Origin: Litchfieldia salsa
GTDB lineage: Bacteria; Bacillota; Bacilli; Bacillales; Bacillaceae_L
Reading direction: 5' to 3'
DNA: 64,000 nt
Assembly: GCF_900104555.1 (NCBI RefSeq)
Contig: NZ_FNJU01000001.1
Location: 186,001 to 250,000 of the forward strand
Both the position numbers and the translations under genes were made by a program. Position 1 is the stretch's first letter; each line of letters starts with the position of its first letter. This document shows, piece by piece, positions 1 to 9,806 of this stretch. The notes beneath the pieces were generated by a model. It was not told the origin of the DNA. It saw only the letters and a program-made list of their open reading frames with translations, and made no database searches.

Positions 1-1
1 G

Positions 2-634
2 ATGGAACATCGAAAAACGTATAATGCAAAGGAAATAAAGACGCCTAGTGGAAACTTAATCATTGAAGGCCCAATTTCAGGAAAAAAGCTAGAAAGCTAT
101 GAGTTTCACCATGACCTTGTTGCTTTTCGTCCACCTGAACAACAAAAAAAGGCATTGGTTGAGATTGCTGATTTACCAGAAGGTAGAATCATTATCGCAA
201 GAGATCGAGATAAAATAATTGGCTATGTTACATATCTCTACCCAGATCCATTGGAAAGATGGTCAGAGGGTAAAATGGACAATTTAATAGAACTAGGTGC
301 AATTGAAGTGGTTCCAGACTTCCGTGGCTATTCTGTGGGTAAGAATCTGCTACAGGTTTCGATGATGGACGATGCAATGAATGATTATATTATTATTACA
401 ACTGAATACTACTGGCATTGGGATTTAAAAGGTACCGGTTTAAATGTATGGGAATATCGAAAAGTGATGGAAAAGATGATGAATGCTGGTGGCCTTGTAT
501 GGTTTGCTACTGACGATCCAGAAATCAGTTCACACCCCGCAAACTGCTTAATGGCTAAGATTGGCACACGAATTGATAATGAATCGATCCAAAGATTTGA
601 TCAATTAAGATTTAAGAATCGTTTTATGTATTAA
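2..634 (+). CDS. acuA: Acetoin utilization protein AcuA, protein acetyltransferase
   Basis: GNAT-family acetyltransferase of 210 residues, the same length as I recall for B. subtilis AcuA. In that species AcuA acetylates and inactivates acetyl-CoA synthetase AcsA. The acetyl-CoA binding motif is visible at residues 103-117 (VVPDFRGYSVGKNLL, with the R-G-x-x-x-G-K signature). The ATG lies at the second base of the window, so the protein is complete but its ribosome binding site and promoter are outside; acsA is probably divergent just upstream, which cannot be checked here. It is followed after 17 bp by acuB, whose AAAGGAGG site lies in the gap, so the two are in one operon. Identification is by strong similarity over the whole length. 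Confidence 0.95.
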   Translation: MEHRKTYNAKEIKTPSGNLIIEGPISGKKLESYEFHHDLVAFRPPEQQKKALVEIADLPEGRIIIARDRDKIIGYVTYLYPDPLERWSEGKMDNLIELGAIEVVPDFRGYSVGKNLLQVSMMDDAMNDYIIITTEYYWHWDLKGTGLNVWEYRKVMEKMMNAGGLVWFATDDPEISSHPANCLMAKIGTRIDNESIQRFDQLRFKNRFMY

Positions 635-651
635 CAAAGGAGGATTATACC

Positions 652-1299
652 ATGATATTAGAAGATATTATGAAAAAAAGCGTGATAGCCGTCTCTCCTT
701 TGGAACCGATAAAATCTGCTCTTTCTCTCATGAATCAGCATCATATAAGACACATCCCTATTATTGATAGTAATCAGAAGATTGTAGGGATAATCAGTGA
801 CCGTGATATCCGGGATGTCAGTCCCTCTATTTTCCATCAGGATGAGCACTTGGAAGACCTTGAAAAACCTGTTCAAACGATAATGACTAAAGATGTAATC
901 ACAGGTCATCCAATGGATTTTGTTGAAGAAGCAGCTGTCATCTTTTTTGACCATAAAATTGGTTGCCTACCTATAGAAAAGGATAATAAGCTCGTTGGAA
1001 TCGTGACAGAAACAGACATATTGTATACACTTGTTCAGCTTACCGGAGCACATCAGCCAAGTTCACACTTAGAAATTAGAGTGGCAAATCAAACTGGAGT
1101 GCTTGCTGACGTTGCGGTCATTTTAAAAAAATTCAATATTAATATTGCAAGTGTGCTTATTTATCCTGAACAAGACGTCCGATATAAGATTCTAGTGTTC
1201 AGGGTTCAAACAATGGATACAACCAGAATCGTTTCAGAATTGAAAAAGAATGGCTATACTGTTTTATGGCCTAGTGACCAGGAGTTTTTACATGAGTAA
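652..1299 (+). CDS. acuB: AcuB, CBS-pair and ACT domain protein
   Basis: Protein of 215 residues with two CBS repeats (roughly residues 1-60 and 75-135; note the DRDIRDVSPS and TETDILYTL ends) followed by a C-terminal ACT-like domain (about 139-210). CBS pairs usually bind adenine nucleotides, so a role sensing energy state in control of acetate and acetoin metabolism is likely, but the biochemical function of AcuB is not established as far as I know. Start chosen at the ATG preceded by AAAGGAGG. The stop overlaps the start of acuC by 8 bp, which indicates translational coupling within the acuABC operon. Confidence 0.93.
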   Translation: MILEDIMKKSVIAVSPLEPIKSALSLMNQHHIRHIPIIDSNQKIVGIISDRDIRDVSPSIFHQDEHLEDLEKPVQTIMTKDVITGHPMDFVEEAAVIFFDHKIGCLPIEKDNKLVGIVTETDILYTLVQLTGAHQPSSHLEIRVANQTGVLADVAVILKKFNINIASVLIYPEQDVRYKILVFRVQTMDTTRIVSELKKNGYTVLWPSDQEFLHE

Positions 1300-2449
1300 G
1301 TCTTCCGTTTTTATTTATTCAGAACTTTTTTCAACGTATAAATTTAACGATACACATCCGTTTAATCAATTGAGAGTTCAATTAACCTATGACCTTCTAA
1401 AAAGCGTGGATGCACTGAATGATTCTATGATCGTTACTCCCCGTATTGCCAACGATGATGAGCTTTCACTTTTACATGATCCGAAATATATTGAGGCAGT
1501 GAAACTCGCAAGTAAAGGGGATTTAGCTTTAGATATTGCTGCAAATTATGGACTTGGAACTGAAGATACACCTATTTTCCCCAACATGCATGAAGCAAGT
1601 TCCTTACTAGTAGGTGCAACACTAACTGCAGTTGACTTTGTGATGAATGGCAATGCAACTCATGCTCTAAGTATTGGCGGTGGACTTCATCATGGATTTC
1701 GCGGAAAAGCGTCAGGCTTTTGTATTTATAATGACAGTGCAGTGGCCATCAAGTATATTCAACAAAAATATCAAGCTCGGGTGTTATATGTAGATACAGA
1801 TGCTCATCACGGAGATGGTGTTCAGTGGGCTTTTTATGATGACCCTACCGTTTGTACCTTCTCGATTCATGAAACTGGCAGATACCTTTTTCCTGGAACA
1901 GGCAATGTAAATGAACGGGGATCAGGTAAAGGGTATGGCTATTCTTTTAATATTCCTTTGGATGCATTTACTGAGGATGAGTCATGGTTAGATGCTTATA
2001 CTACCGGTCTAACAGAAGTAATAAAATTCTTTAAGCCTGATGTAATTCTAACTCAAAATGGAGTTGATTCACATTACTACGACCCCTTAACACATCTATC
2101 TACAACAATGAAAATATATCGTGAAATCCCTAGACTCGCACATCAATTAGCACATGAATACTGTAATGGGAGATGGATTGCTGTTGGTGGGGGTGGCTAT
2201 GACATATGGAGAGTTGTCCCAAGAGCTTGGTCATTAATTTGGCTTGAGATGACAGAACAAATGACTAAAATTGAAAGTCAGCTACCAGAGGATTGGATTA
2301 ACAAATGGCAAAGCCAAGCTCCAGTCACTATTCCAAAATTTTGGGATGACCCAATCAATTTATATCAACCTATCCCACGCAAACAAGAAATCACTGAAAA
2401 AAATGCGAATACAGTTTCGAAAGCACTATTTACTATAAGAAATAATTAA
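1292..2449 (+). CDS. acuC: AcuC, class I-type protein deacetylase
   Basis: Zinc-dependent histone-deacetylase-like enzyme of 385 residues. In B. subtilis AcuC removes the acetyl group that AcuA places on acetyl-CoA synthetase, so the pair forms an on/off switch. Family motifs are visible: GGGLHHGF (catalytic His pair), YVDTDAHHGDGVQ (metal-binding Asp and His) and VGGGGYD near the C-terminus. The reading frame is open further upstream, but the start at 1292 is preferred because AGGAG at 1280-1284 sits 7 bp before it and the protein then begins MSKSSVFIYSE as family members do. It overlaps the acuB stop by 8 bp and is the last gene before a terminator. Confidence 0.94.
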   Translation: MSKSSVFIYSELFSTYKFNDTHPFNQLRVQLTYDLLKSVDALNDSMIVTPRIANDDELSLLHDPKYIEAVKLASKGDLALDIAANYGLGTEDTPIFPNMHEASSLLVGATLTAVDFVMNGNATHALSIGGGLHHGFRGKASGFCIYNDSAVAIKYIQQKYQARVLYVDTDAHHGDGVQWAFYDDPTVCTFSIHETGRYLFPGTGNVNERGSGKGYGYSFNIPLDAFTEDESWLDAYTTGLTEVIKFFKPDVILTQNGVDSHYYDPLTHLSTTMKIYREIPRLAHQLAHEYCNGRWIAVGGGGYDIWRVVPRAWSLIWLEMTEQMTKIESQLPEDWINKWQSQAPVTIPKFWDDPINLYQPIPRKQEITEKNANTVSKALFTIRNN

Positions 2450-2478
2450 AGTGTCGTAGTGTTTTGATATGTATAAAA

Positions 2479-2513
2479 AGGAGGCTATCCCAATGGTTAA
2501 TGGGTAGCCTCCT
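2479..2513. terminator. Bidirectional terminator between acuC and ccpA
   Basis: Inverted repeat AGGAGGCTATCCCA / TGGGTAGCCTCCT around a short loop, with a T-run on the minus side (TTTTTATAC after the stem) and a weaker one (GATTTTA) on the plus side. It lies between the convergent acuC and ccpA genes and can stop both. Confidence 0.85.
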
Positions 2514-2533
2514 GATTTTACAAAGCATTTGTA

Positions 2534-3538
2534 TTATTCCTTTTCAATCATTGATTGACGATATTCAATTCGATGAGGTAACTCGACGATATGATTTTCA
2601 ACGATTTCTTTGTTCATAAACTTTGTTAATAGTCTCATGGCTACTGCCCCGATATCATACATTGGTTGAACAACCGTTGTAAGACGTGGTCGCACCATAG
2701 TTGCAAGTCGAGTATTATCAAAGCCTATAATTTCAACATCCCCAGGAACAGAAATTCCCATATCTGTTGCACCATGGATTACACCAAGAGCCATTTCATC
2801 TGTGCTAACAAAAACAGCAGAAGGCCTATCAGAAAGTTCTTGAATCTTTTCGAATGCTTCCATTCCAGATTCATAACTATAATCACCTTCAACCACAAAC
2901 TCTTCAACAAACGTTAAACCAGCTTCCTCAAGGGCGCGACGATATCCAGCAAATTTTTCCACACCCACTTGTTCCTCAACTGGTCCAGAAACAAATGCAA
3001 TCTTCTTATGGCCCTTTTGAATTAACGCTGCTATAGCGTCATATGCTGCTTGCTCATAATTTATTGTAACAGAAGGAATCTTTTTACTACCTTCTATTGA
3101 CGCAGCTAACACAATTGGAGCTGGTGATCTTTCAAACTCATATACATGCTCTTCAGTTATATTACCGCCCATAAACACAATTCCATCTACCTGTTTACCA
3201 AGCATTGTATTTAAAAGATGTAATTCCTTTTCTTTATTTTGATCAGAATTACTTAGGATAATATTATATTTATACATGGTTGCAATATCTTCGATTCCAC
3301 GTGCTAATTCTGAATAAAAGATACTTGAAATATCCGGAATAATAACACCAACAGTTGTTGTTTTTTTGCTAGCTAAGCCACGTGCTACCGCATTTGGACG
3401 ATATCCTAATCGATCAATCGCCTCTAACACTTTTTTCCTTGTTGTCGGTTTAACATTTGGATTTCCGTTAACTACGCGTGAAACAGTTGCCATGGAAACA
3501 TTGGCTTCTCTTGCTACATCATATATTGTGACATTCAT
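2534..3538 (-). CDS. ccpA: Catabolite control protein A (CcpA), LacI family
   Basis: Global carbon-catabolite regulator of 334 residues. The N-terminal helix-turn-helix ([19 protein letters not shown], residues 2-20) and hinge ([14 protein letters not shown]) are followed by a periplasmic-binding-type sensor domain that in the family binds HPr-Ser46-P. The frame extends three codons further upstream to a GTG that overlaps the ribosome binding site; the ATG at 3538 with AAGGAG 8 bp before it is the better start and gives the usual MNVTIYDVA beginning. aroA lies upstream on the same strand but a terminator separates them. Several cre-like sites in the xylose and arabinan block at the other end of the window are probable targets of this protein. 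Confidence 0.96.
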   Translation of the reverse strand: MNVTIYDVAREANVSMATVSRVVNGNPNVKPTTRKKVLEAIDRLGYRPNAVARGLASKKTTTVGVIIPDISSIFYSELARGIEDIATMYKYNIILSNSDQNKEKELHLLNTMLGKQVDGIVFMGGNITEEHVYEFERSPAPIVLAASIEGSKKIPSVTINYEQAAYDAIAALIQKGHKKIAFVSGPVEEQVGVEKFAGYRRALEEAGLTFVEEFVVEGDYSYESGMEAFEKIQELSDRPSAVFVSTDEMALGVIHGATDMGISVPGDVEIIGFDNTRLATMVRPRLTTVVQPMYDIGAVAMRLLTKFMNKEIVENHIVELPHRIEYRQSMIEKE

Positions 3539-3762
3539 CGACAACACTCCTTATACGTACATTCAATATTTATTAGTATGAGTATATATAGTCATAATCA
3601 TTACTTATTTGGCCTACTTGTTGATTTTATTCATAAAGAAACTTTACCTTTATGTCAAATTTTCATACTTTATGTATGTAATCATACGACACAATACCCG
3701 TTATCGCAACGACTTTACATACATTTTGTGAAAAACTTTCAATATATTGGGCTATTTTTTAG

Positions 3763-3776
3763 TGTAAGCGTTTAAT
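3763..3776 (+). promoter_or_regulatory. Possible cre site upstream of ccpA
   Basis: TGTAAGCGTTTAAT agrees with the cre consensus TGWAANCGNTNWCA at 12 of 14 positions, mismatching at the final CA. It is 225 bp upstream of the ccpA start. Autoregulation of ccpA is known in some Bacillus relatives, but here it is only a sequence match and the position is distant. Confidence 0.35.
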
Positions 3777-3886
3777 CACACTCTTTTAAAAGTAGAAGCT
3801 CATTACTACTCAGTTTCCAGATTGATTATTTACATGAGACCTCTCGTCATCTTAATTCTTTGAGATTTTTGATTTTCTCCACAAAA

Positions 3887-3915
3887 AAAAGCTGACATTT
3901 GATTGTCAGCTTTTT
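3887..3915. terminator. Terminator of aroA
   Basis: Perfect stem GCTGACA / TGTCAGC (3891-3897 and 3904-3910) with a hexanucleotide loop. On the minus strand it is followed by eight T residues, immediately after the aroA stop at 3920. It separates aroA from ccpA. Confidence 0.9.
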
Positions 3916-3919
3916 ACTG

Positions 3920-4996
3920 TTATGCTTTAACAGCAGCTAATTTTTTTAATTGAGTAATGTATTCATTGAATTGATCAAAATCCATTTGCTGTGCAGAATC
4001 TGAAAGAGCTACCGCTGGATCTGGATGAACCTCTGCCATAACGCCGTCTGCACCAATCGCAAGTGCTGCTTTTGCACACGGAATTAATAGATCACGTCTA
4101 CCAGTTGAATGTGTAACATCAACCATAACCGGTAAATGTGTTTCTTGCTTTAAGATCGGAACAGCAGAAATATCAAGCGTGTTTCTTGTCGCTCTTTCAT
4201 ATGTTCTAATTCCACGTTCACAAAGAATAATTTGACCATTTCCTTGTGAGATAATATATTCAGCTGCATTAATAAATTCATCAAGTGTTGCAGCTAAACC
4301 TCTTTTTAATAATACTGGTTTGTTAACCTGACCTGCAGCTTTAAGTAAATCAAAGTTTTGCATATTCCGAGCACCAATTTGAATGACATCAATATAGTCA
4401 ATTGCCTTTTCAATGTCTGCAGGGTTGACGATTTCACTAATCGTAGCCATATCATACTCATCAGCTACACGCTTTAGTATTTTTAATCCTTCTAAACCAA
4501 GTCCTTGGAAATCATATGGTGAAGTTCTAGGTTTATATGCACCACCACGAAGTAGCTTTAACCCTTGAGATTTAGCAACAGCTGCTACTGCTGCAACTTG
4601 TTCATAGCTTTCCACAGCACATGGGCCAACTACAAAGTATTGACTTCCGTCCCCAATTTTTTCACCTTTAATGTCTACAATCGTATTTTCAGGCTTTTTC
4701 TTCCTAGATACTAGAAGAGCCTTTCGGTGATCATCCTTTTGAAGCTCAAGACCTGCTTTGAAAATTTCTTTAAAAATATGTTGTAATGTAGATGTTTCAA
4801 ACGGTCCATTATTATTTTCATTGATTAAATTTAACATATGACGTTCACGCACTGGGTCGTATTGATTAACACCCTGTACCTCTTTAGCTTTACCGATTTC
4901 TTGAACTAGGTGTGCTCGCTCATTGATTAAATCTAATAATTTTAAATTAATTTCATCTACTTTGTCACGAAGTATATCAAGTTCCGCGTTACTCAT
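3920..4996 (-). CDS. aroA: Bifunctional chorismate mutase / DAHP synthase
   Basis: 358 residues. An N-terminal AroQ-type chorismate mutase domain (about residues 1-85, with the conserved [10 protein letters not shown] segment) is fused to a KDSA-like class DAHP synthase (about 100-358, with [27 protein letters not shown] and the [11 protein letters not shown] segment). It catalyses the first step of the shikimate pathway; in Bacillus the mutase domain confers feedback inhibition by prephenate or chorismate. An ATG three codons further upstream is directly adjacent to its purine tract, so the ATG at 4996 with GAGG 9 bp before it is taken; this gives exactly the family length. The gene is monocistronic between two terminators. 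Confidence 0.95.
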   Translation of the reverse strand: MSNAELDILRDKVDEINLKLLDLINERAHLVQEIGKAKEVQGVNQYDPVRERHMLNLINENNNGPFETSTLQHIFKEIFKAGLELQKDDHRKALLVSRKKKPENTIVDIKGEKIGDGSQYFVVGPCAVESYEQVAAVAAVAKSQGLKLLRGGAYKPRTSPYDFQGLGLEGLKILKRVADEYDMATISEIVNPADIEKAIDYIDVIQIGARNMQNFDLLKAAGQVNKPVLLKRGLAATLDEFINAAEYIISQGNGQIILCERGIRTYERATRNTLDISAVPILKQETHLPVMVDVTHSTGRRDLLIPCAKAALAIGADGVMAEVHPDPAVALSDSAQQMDFDQFNEYITQLKKLAAVKA

Positions 4997-5248
4997 CTCT
5001 CTCATCCTCTCTCAACTTTAAAACATGTGATTATCTTTGATTAGGCTTATTATAAAACATAAAGTAATGATTGTCACTAAGAAACTTTAACATTTAAACG
5101 CTTTTAAGCGATAAAGTATTATAAATGATTCTAAATCATTAAAAATATTAGTGTATTTTGAATATAGTACATGATAAAGCCTATGTAAGCAAGGAGAATA
5201 TGTCTATTAGATCTTGTTAGTTTACTCAGTATATAGAAAAACGTGCAA
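4997..5248. other. aroA upstream region
   Basis: AT-rich intergenic sequence between aroA and the ytxJ terminator. It must hold the aroA promoter on the minus strand. A six-codon ORF with an AAGGAG-like site (ATG near 5200, ending TTGTTAG) occurs on the plus strand but has no partner gene. No riboswitch or T-box features were recognised. Confidence 0.4.
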
Positions 5249-5300
5249 AAAAACTGTTCCCTTTATATGCCCGGCGTTGCACAGTAAGGAACAGTTCTTT
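5249..5300 (-). terminator. Terminator of the ytxGHJ operon
   Basis: Stem AACTGTTCC / GGAACAGTT (5252-5260 and 5288-5296) around a 27-nt loop. On the minus strand it is followed by seven T residues, directly after the ytxJ stop codon. Confidence 0.85.
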
Positions 5301-5303
5301 TTA

Positions 5304-5630
5304 TTATGCCATTATTTCTGCTAAAGAAGTTTTCGTTATTTTCCAATGTGAAGCATTCCAAGAAACTGAATTATTTTCAAACACTAAAGCCTGTGGTGAT
5401 TCATGTTTAACTCCATATTCATCGGCTATGTAGTTTGATAATGGTCTAGCTTCTTGAACATATAAATAATATGATTTCACTTCAGGATTTTCCTTCATAA
5501 ATGCTTCATATTCATCAAATGCTGCCAGACTAACCGGACAAGTTAAACTATGTTTGATCAACAAAACTTTTTCATTTTGCTGCACAACTTCTGCAAATTC
5601 TTCAACTGTTTCAATTTTCACTTGTGTCAT
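5304..5630 (-). CDS. ytxJ: Bacillithiol-system monothiol protein YtxJ
   Basis: 108-residue thioredoxin-fold protein (DUF2847). The active-site segment HSLTCPVSLAAF carries a single cysteine (CPVS), so it is a monothiol bacilliredoxin-like protein rather than a dithiol thioredoxin. It probably takes part in bacillithiol-mixed disulfide chemistry during stress; this is family knowledge, not shown here. It is the last gene of ytxG-ytxH-ytxJ, 65 bp after ytxH, with an AAAGGAGAAG site before the ATG. Confidence 0.92.
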   Translation of the reverse strand: MTQVKIETVEEFAEVVQQNEKVLLIKHSLTCPVSLAAFDEYEAFMKENPEVKSYYLYVQEARPLSNYIADEYGVKHESPQALVFENNSVSWNASHWKITKTSLAEIMA

Positions 5631-5695
5631 TTTACTTCTCCTTTGTACGAAAAAAGAGAGGTGAAGTAAATTCCACCTCCTTCTCGTCTTAGTGA

Positions 5696-6178
5696 TTATT
5701 TATTTTCAGCATCTTCCAACGCTTTTTGTGTTTCTGCTAGTTTTCGTTGAAATTCCTCTGTCCCACTGATTGTAGAATTAACTGCTTCTTCAGTAGCCTC
5801 CTGGACAGTTTCTTGAGCAGTGTCAACTGCCTCTTTTGCTTCCTCAGCTGTTTTATTACTATAATCTTTCACCTTATTATAAATCTGTGACGATTGCTCT
5901 GATACAACATTAGTCAGGTGTGCTGATTTTTCTTTCGCCACTTCTGTTAAGTGTGCCGTTTTCTCTTTAGCCACCTCAGCAATGCCTGTTCCTTTGTCAA
6001 TTGCGGTATTTTTTAATTGGTCAGTTTTTTCTTTGACTACACTCGCCTGTTCAGTTAAATTTTCACGAAGCTCTTTTCCAGATTTTGGAGTTAAAAATAA
6101 CGCAGTTGCTGCTCCAATAACTCCACCAATAATTGAACCGGTTAGAAAATCCTTGCCACTCATACCTTTTTTACCCAT
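5696..6178 (-). CDS. ytxH: YtxH general-stress membrane protein
   Basis: 160 residues. The N-terminus contains a glycine-rich membrane segment (FLTGSIIGGVIGAATALFLTP, about residues 11-31) with the typical YtxH PKSGKELRE continuation. The remainder is a long charged helix with Lys/Glu/Thr/Ala repeats (VAKEKTAHLTEVAKEKSAHL), reminiscent of LEA-like or coiled-coil stress proteins. The biochemical role is unknown; in B. subtilis it belongs to the SigB/SigH-dependent ytxGHJ operon. It follows ytxG by 54 bp and is preceded by a GGGGG-type ribosome binding site. Confidence 0.9.
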   Translation of the reverse strand: MGKKGMSGKDFLTGSIIGGVIGAATALFLTPKSGKELRENLTEQASVVKEKTDQLKNTAIDKGTGIAEVAKEKTAHLTEVAKEKSAHLTNVVSEQSSQIYNKVKDYSNKTAEEAKEAVDTAQETVQEATEEAVNSTISGTEEFQRKLAETQKALEDAENK

Positions 6179-6232
6179 TGTTGTTCATCCCCCTTAAAAA
6201 TTTTAATTATATAAGTAATCTAGACCTGTATA

Positions 6233-6682
6233 TTAATGGTCTACATCATTCTTATGCATTAATGGTTGTTTCTGTTTTTTATCTTTCCACATATCCCAAA
6301 TATCTATTACAACATTCCCCCATTGAACGACCTGTGATACTTTCTCCTGATTTTTATGAAGCTGATATGTAACTGATTCTGAAACCTCTTGAATCGAACC
6401 GTTGAACTTTTGAATTGAGACACCAACATCTTTGACAGCGTCAACTACAGGATTTAAACTTTCAGATTTCTTTTGTAAATCGTCAGCTAGAAGGTTTGTT
6501 TTTTGTAAAAGAACTGCTGTTTCCGATGTAATGCCTTTCATTTGTTGTTCAAGACCTGATAAGGTACCAGCAACTTGATTTAAAGTTAGCTGCAACGATT
6601 TCAATGTTTTTCCTAAGTATATGACAAGGACCAAGAATGCCAAAGCAACAATGGCCACACTTATGTATACGATTATGATCAT
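6233..6682 (-). CDS. ytxG: YtxG, DUF948 membrane-anchored stress protein
   Basis: 149 residues with one N-terminal membrane segment ([23 protein letters not shown]) and a long amphipathic helical region of the DUF948 type ([23 protein letters not shown] and following). It is probably a membrane-anchored coiled-coil protein. First gene of ytxGHJ; ATG at 6682 with GAGGGGG 8 bp upstream. A SigB-type promoter candidate lies 36-61 bp before the start, which fits the stress regulation known for the operon in B. subtilis. Confidence 0.9.
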   Translation of the reverse strand: MIIIVYISVAIVALAFLVLVIYLGKTLKSLQLTLNQVAGTLSGLEQQMKGITSETAVLLQKTNLLADDLQKKSESLNPVVDAVKDVGVSIQKFNGSIQEVSESVTYQLHKNQEKVSQVVQWGNVVIDIWDMWKDKKQKQPLMHKNDVDH

Positions 6683-6717
6683 GATTTACACCCCCTCTTT
6701 AATGATACATTAATTCT

Positions 6718-6743
6718 TTACCCTAGAAAATGCAATTCAAAAC
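6718..6743 (-). promoter_or_regulatory. Putative SigB promoter of ytxGHJ
   Basis: On the minus strand GTTTTG (6743-6738), 14-nt spacer, GGGTAA (6723-6718). The SigB consensus is GTTTAA-N13-15-GGGTAT, so each box has one or two mismatches and the spacing is correct. Its position upstream of ytxG fits known SigB control of this operon. Confidence 0.55.
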
Positions 6744-6972
6744 CTATAGCCTTCAATATTTTTTAATTCTTTTTTCTTTGTGAGTATTTTGATTCATTTT
6801 ATATGATTTGACTAAACAGGTTTATATTTAACTTCGACATAAGTTCTATCAACTCCTCCCCTCTATTTAAATGTCTTGTTACTAGCCTATAAATCCGACC
6901 TATTATTAAACAATTATCACAGATTAGGTTACAATATACAGGTATCTTATTTTAGTAGATGGAGGCTTTTTG

Positions 6973-8088
6973 ATGAAAGATAATCGCATAGAAACTTTGG
7001 CAAGAAATTTAATAAATTATTCTGTACGCCTACAAAAAGGGGAAAAAGTATTAATTGAGAATTTCGGTCTACAGCGTGAGCTAGTAACGGCATTAGTAAA
7101 TGAAGCATACAAAGCAGGGGGCTATCCCTTTGTGTTACTGAAAGACCATCAGGTAGACCGCGCATTACTTCTCGGGGCTCAGGAAGAACAATTTAATATG
7201 ATTGCTGAGTATGAAGCAAATGTAATGAGTAATATGGATGCATACATTGGGTTACGTTCAGGTGATAACATTAATGAACTTGCAGATGTACCAGATGATA
7301 AAATGAAGATTTCTGGAAATACCATTGGTAAAAAGGTACATAGGGATATAAGAGTTCCAAAAACAAAATGGGTTGTGTTACGTTATCCAACTTCTTCAAT
7401 GGCTCAATTGGCAAAGATGAGTACAGAAGGGTTTGAAGATTTCTACTTTAATGTATGTAATTTAGATTATGGAAAAATGAGTGAGGCAATGGATTCACTT
7501 GTTGAACTTATGAATAAAACTGATAAAGTTCGGATTACTGGTCCTGGTACTGATTTACAGTTTTCAATTAAGGACATTCCAGCAATCAAGTGTGCTGGCC
7601 AAATGAATATTCCAGATGGAGAGGTTTATACAGCACCAGTTAGAGATTCTGTTAACGGGACAATTACTTATAACACTCCATCACCATATCAAGGATTTAC
7701 ATTTGAGAACGTGAAGCTCACTTTCAAAGATGGAAAAATTATTGAAGCAACAGCCAACGATACTGAAAGAATCACAAAGATATTTGATACGGATGAAGGC
7801 GCAAGATTTATTGGAGAATTCGCAATTGGAGTAAATCCTTATATTCTTCACCCAATGCAAGATATTCTTTTCGATGAAAAAATTGATGGTAGTTTCCACT
7901 TTACACCTGGCCAGTGCTATGACGATGCATTTAACGGTAACTCGTCAAATATTCACTGGGATATGGTAAACATCCAACGTCCTGAGTATGGTGGCGGAGA
8001 AATGTATTTTGATGATGTCTTAATTCGAAAAGATGGCAGATTTGTCATAAGTGAATTAGAAAAGTTAAATCCTGAAAACTTAAAATAA
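6973..8088 (+). CDS. M29 family metallo-aminopeptidase
   Basis: 371 residues resembling thermophilic aminopeptidase T/AmpS of peptidase family M29, somewhat shorter than classical members of about 410. Metal-ligand candidates in conserved positions are Glu in IPDGEVYTAP, Glu in IGEFAIGVNP and His/Asp in NIHWDMVNIQ. It is likely a cytoplasmic broad-specificity aminopeptidase with two divalent metal ions. The frame has a TTG one codon earlier, but the ATG at 6973 is 7 bp after GGAGG and is preferred. It stands alone on the plus strand between ytxG and murC and shares a terminator with murC. Confidence 0.88.
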   Translation: MKDNRIETLARNLINYSVRLQKGEKVLIENFGLQRELVTALVNEAYKAGGYPFVLLKDHQVDRALLLGAQEEQFNMIAEYEANVMSNMDAYIGLRSGDNINELADVPDDKMKISGNTIGKKVHRDIRVPKTKWVVLRYPTSSMAQLAKMSTEGFEDFYFNVCNLDYGKMSEAMDSLVELMNKTDKVRITGPGTDLQFSIKDIPAIKCAGQMNIPDGEVYTAPVRDSVNGTITYNTPSPYQGFTFENVKLTFKDGKIIEATANDTERITKIFDTDEGARFIGEFAIGVNPYILHPMQDILFDEKIDGSFHFTPGQCYDDAFNGNSSNIHWDMVNIQRPEYGGGEMYFDDVLIRKDGRFVISELEKLNPENLK

Positions 8089-8094
8089 TTTGGG

Positions 8095-8132
8095 GGTGCC
8101 AGGCACCGCAAACGGGACAGAATTTGTCCCAC
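8095..8132 (+). repeat. Family D short double-palindrome repeat, copy 1
   Basis: GGTGCC-A-GGCACC palindrome (8095-8107) followed after six bases by GGGAC / GTCCC arms (8114-8130). The same two-palindrome design recurs at 36831-36866, 42967-43004 and, modified, at 43372-43411. It lies 6 bp after the aminopeptidase stop codon. Confidence 0.8.
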
Positions 8133-8138
8133 AAAAAA

Positions 8139-8177
8139 AAGAGGATTAAGTCGATTTTCAACCGATTTAATCCTCTT
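8139..8177. terminator. Bidirectional terminator between the M29 peptidase and murC
   Basis: 15-bp stem AAGAGGATTAAGTCG / CGATTTAATCCTCTT with one G-T pair and a 9-nt loop. It is preceded by eight A residues (a T-run for minus-strand transcription of murC) and followed by CTTGTTTT for the plus strand. Confidence 0.88.
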
Positions 8178-8187
8178 CTTGTTTTCA

Positions 8188-9486
8188 CTATATTAATACA
8201 TTTTCATAAGCTTCTTGAAACTTTTGAATATCTCCTGCACCCATAAAGATTAATACACTGTTATCATGCTGCTTAAGCACAGCAGTGTCAGCTTCATCAA
8301 TAAGTGATGCATTTCCAATCTTATCTTTTAAATCTTGAATTGAAAGTTTGCCATGGTTTTCTCTTGCTGAACCGAATATATCACAAAGATACACTTTATC
8401 AGCATTACTCAAGCTTGAAGCAAATTCATTTAAGAATGTAAGAGTTCTCGTAAAAGTATGGGGTTGAAACACGGCGACAATTTCTCTTTCTGGATACTTT
8501 TGTCTAGCAGCTTCTATTGTAGCGTTAATCTCAGTAGGATGATGGGCATAATCATCTATTAAGATTTGTCCCCCTATCTTCTTCTCAGAGAACCTTCTCT
8601 TTACACCTTGGAATGTGTCTAGTCGTTCTTGAATAATCGATACATCAATATTTTCATATTGACATAATGCAATGACAGCTAATGCATTCAATACATTATG
8701 ATCTCCATAGCCTCTAATTGAGAACGAAGCATAAAAAGTATTACGAACAAAAACATCAAAAGTTGAACCTTCAGTTGTTTTATTTACGTTTCTTGCTTGA
8801 AAGTCATTATCTTCAGCAAATCCATAAAAAACAACTGGAACATTTGCACGGATACTTTGAAGATGTTCATCATCACCACATGCAATAATTCCTTTTTTAA
8901 CTTGTAATGCCATTTCTTGAAACGCACTAAAAACATCTTCAACATTTGCGAAATAATCAGGATGATCAAAATCAATATTGGTCATAATCGCATAATCAGG
9001 ATGGTAGCTTAGAAAGTGGCGTCGGTATTCACAAGCTTCAAAAACAAAGTACTTATTATTTTCCGCACCTTGACCTGAACCATCTCCGATTAAATATGAA
9101 GTTGGTTCCGCTCCTTGCATAACATGAGCTAAAAGGCCGGTTGTTGATGTTTTTCCATGTGAACCAGTTACGCCGATACTTGTATATTTTTGCATGAAAT
9201 CACCTAAGAAACGGTGATATCTTACCACTGGAATTCCTAGCTCTGTAGCAGCGCTTATTTCTTCATGTGTATCTGGGAAAGCATTACCTGCAATAACAAT
9301 TTGATTTGATGTAATATTGTCTTTGCTAAATGGAAGGATTCGTATGCCACGTTCCTCTAAAGGTTTTTGGGTAAAGAAGCGCTTTTCTACATCTGATCCT
9401 TGTACTTCAAAATTCATATCATGAAGTACTTGAGCTAAAGAACTCATGCCAGTGCCCTTAATGCCAACAAAATGGTAAACTGTCAT
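8188..9486 (-). CDS. murC: UDP-N-acetylmuramate--L-alanine ligase
   Basis: 432 residues, the normal MurC length. It adds L-alanine to UDP-MurNAc in the cytoplasm, the first peptide step of peptidoglycan synthesis. The N-terminal Rossmann loop ([11 protein letters not shown], residues 8-18), ATP loop TGSHGKTS (107-114) and the central DIDHPDYF segment are visible. Start chosen at 9486 with GGAGG 8 bp upstream; the frame continues six codons further but without a ribosome binding site. In B. subtilis murC is next to sftA; here a repeat and a nicotinate phosphoribosyltransferase-like gene separate them. Confidence 0.95.
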   Translation of the reverse strand: MTVYHFVGIKGTGMSSLAQVLHDMNFEVQGSDVEKRFFTQKPLEERGIRILPFSKDNITSNQIVIAGNAFPDTHEEISAATELGIPVVRYHRFLGDFMQKYTSIGVTGSHGKTSTTGLLAHVMQGAEPTSYLIGDGSGQGAENNKYFVFEACEYRRHFLSYHPDYAIMTNIDFDHPDYFANVEDVFSAFQEMALQVKKGIIACGDDEHLQSIRANVPVVFYGFAEDNDFQARNVNKTTEGSTFDVFVRNTFYASFSIRGYGDHNVLNALAVIALCQYENIDVSIIQERLDTFQGVKRRFSEKKIGGQILIDDYAHHPTEINATIEAARQKYPEREIVAVFQPHTFTRTLTFLNEFASSLSNADKVYLCDIFGSARENHGKLSIQDLKDKIGNASLIDEADTAVLKQHDNSVLIFMGAGDIQKFQEAYENVLI

Positions 9487-9806
9487 ATAAAGAACCTCCA
9501 ACAATCGTCTATCTGTAAACAGTATATGATATTCATCTATTTTTGCTAATTTGAACTCATATGATGGGGATGATTACATAAAATGCTAGTTGTTATGTTA
9601 TTGTTACTGTTGGCTTATTACTCAACGATTATGTATTCATTTTCCAACAGCCAAAACTAATAAAAATCACTAAAAAGATAAGGCATCAATCAACCCGCAT
9701 TTTTTCATTATAGCATTAATTAAATCTGGTGACTACGTATATTATAACTAGGTAAAATTTCTTAAAGACACTCTGTGATACAATGGGGATTTTCATTCGC
9801 TGAGCC

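Noticed and set aside
5195-5219. Six-codon leader-like ORF upstream of aroA on the opposite strand
   Set aside because: It is on the plus strand with no downstream plus-strand gene for 1.7 kb, so it cannot be an attenuator peptide for aroA.
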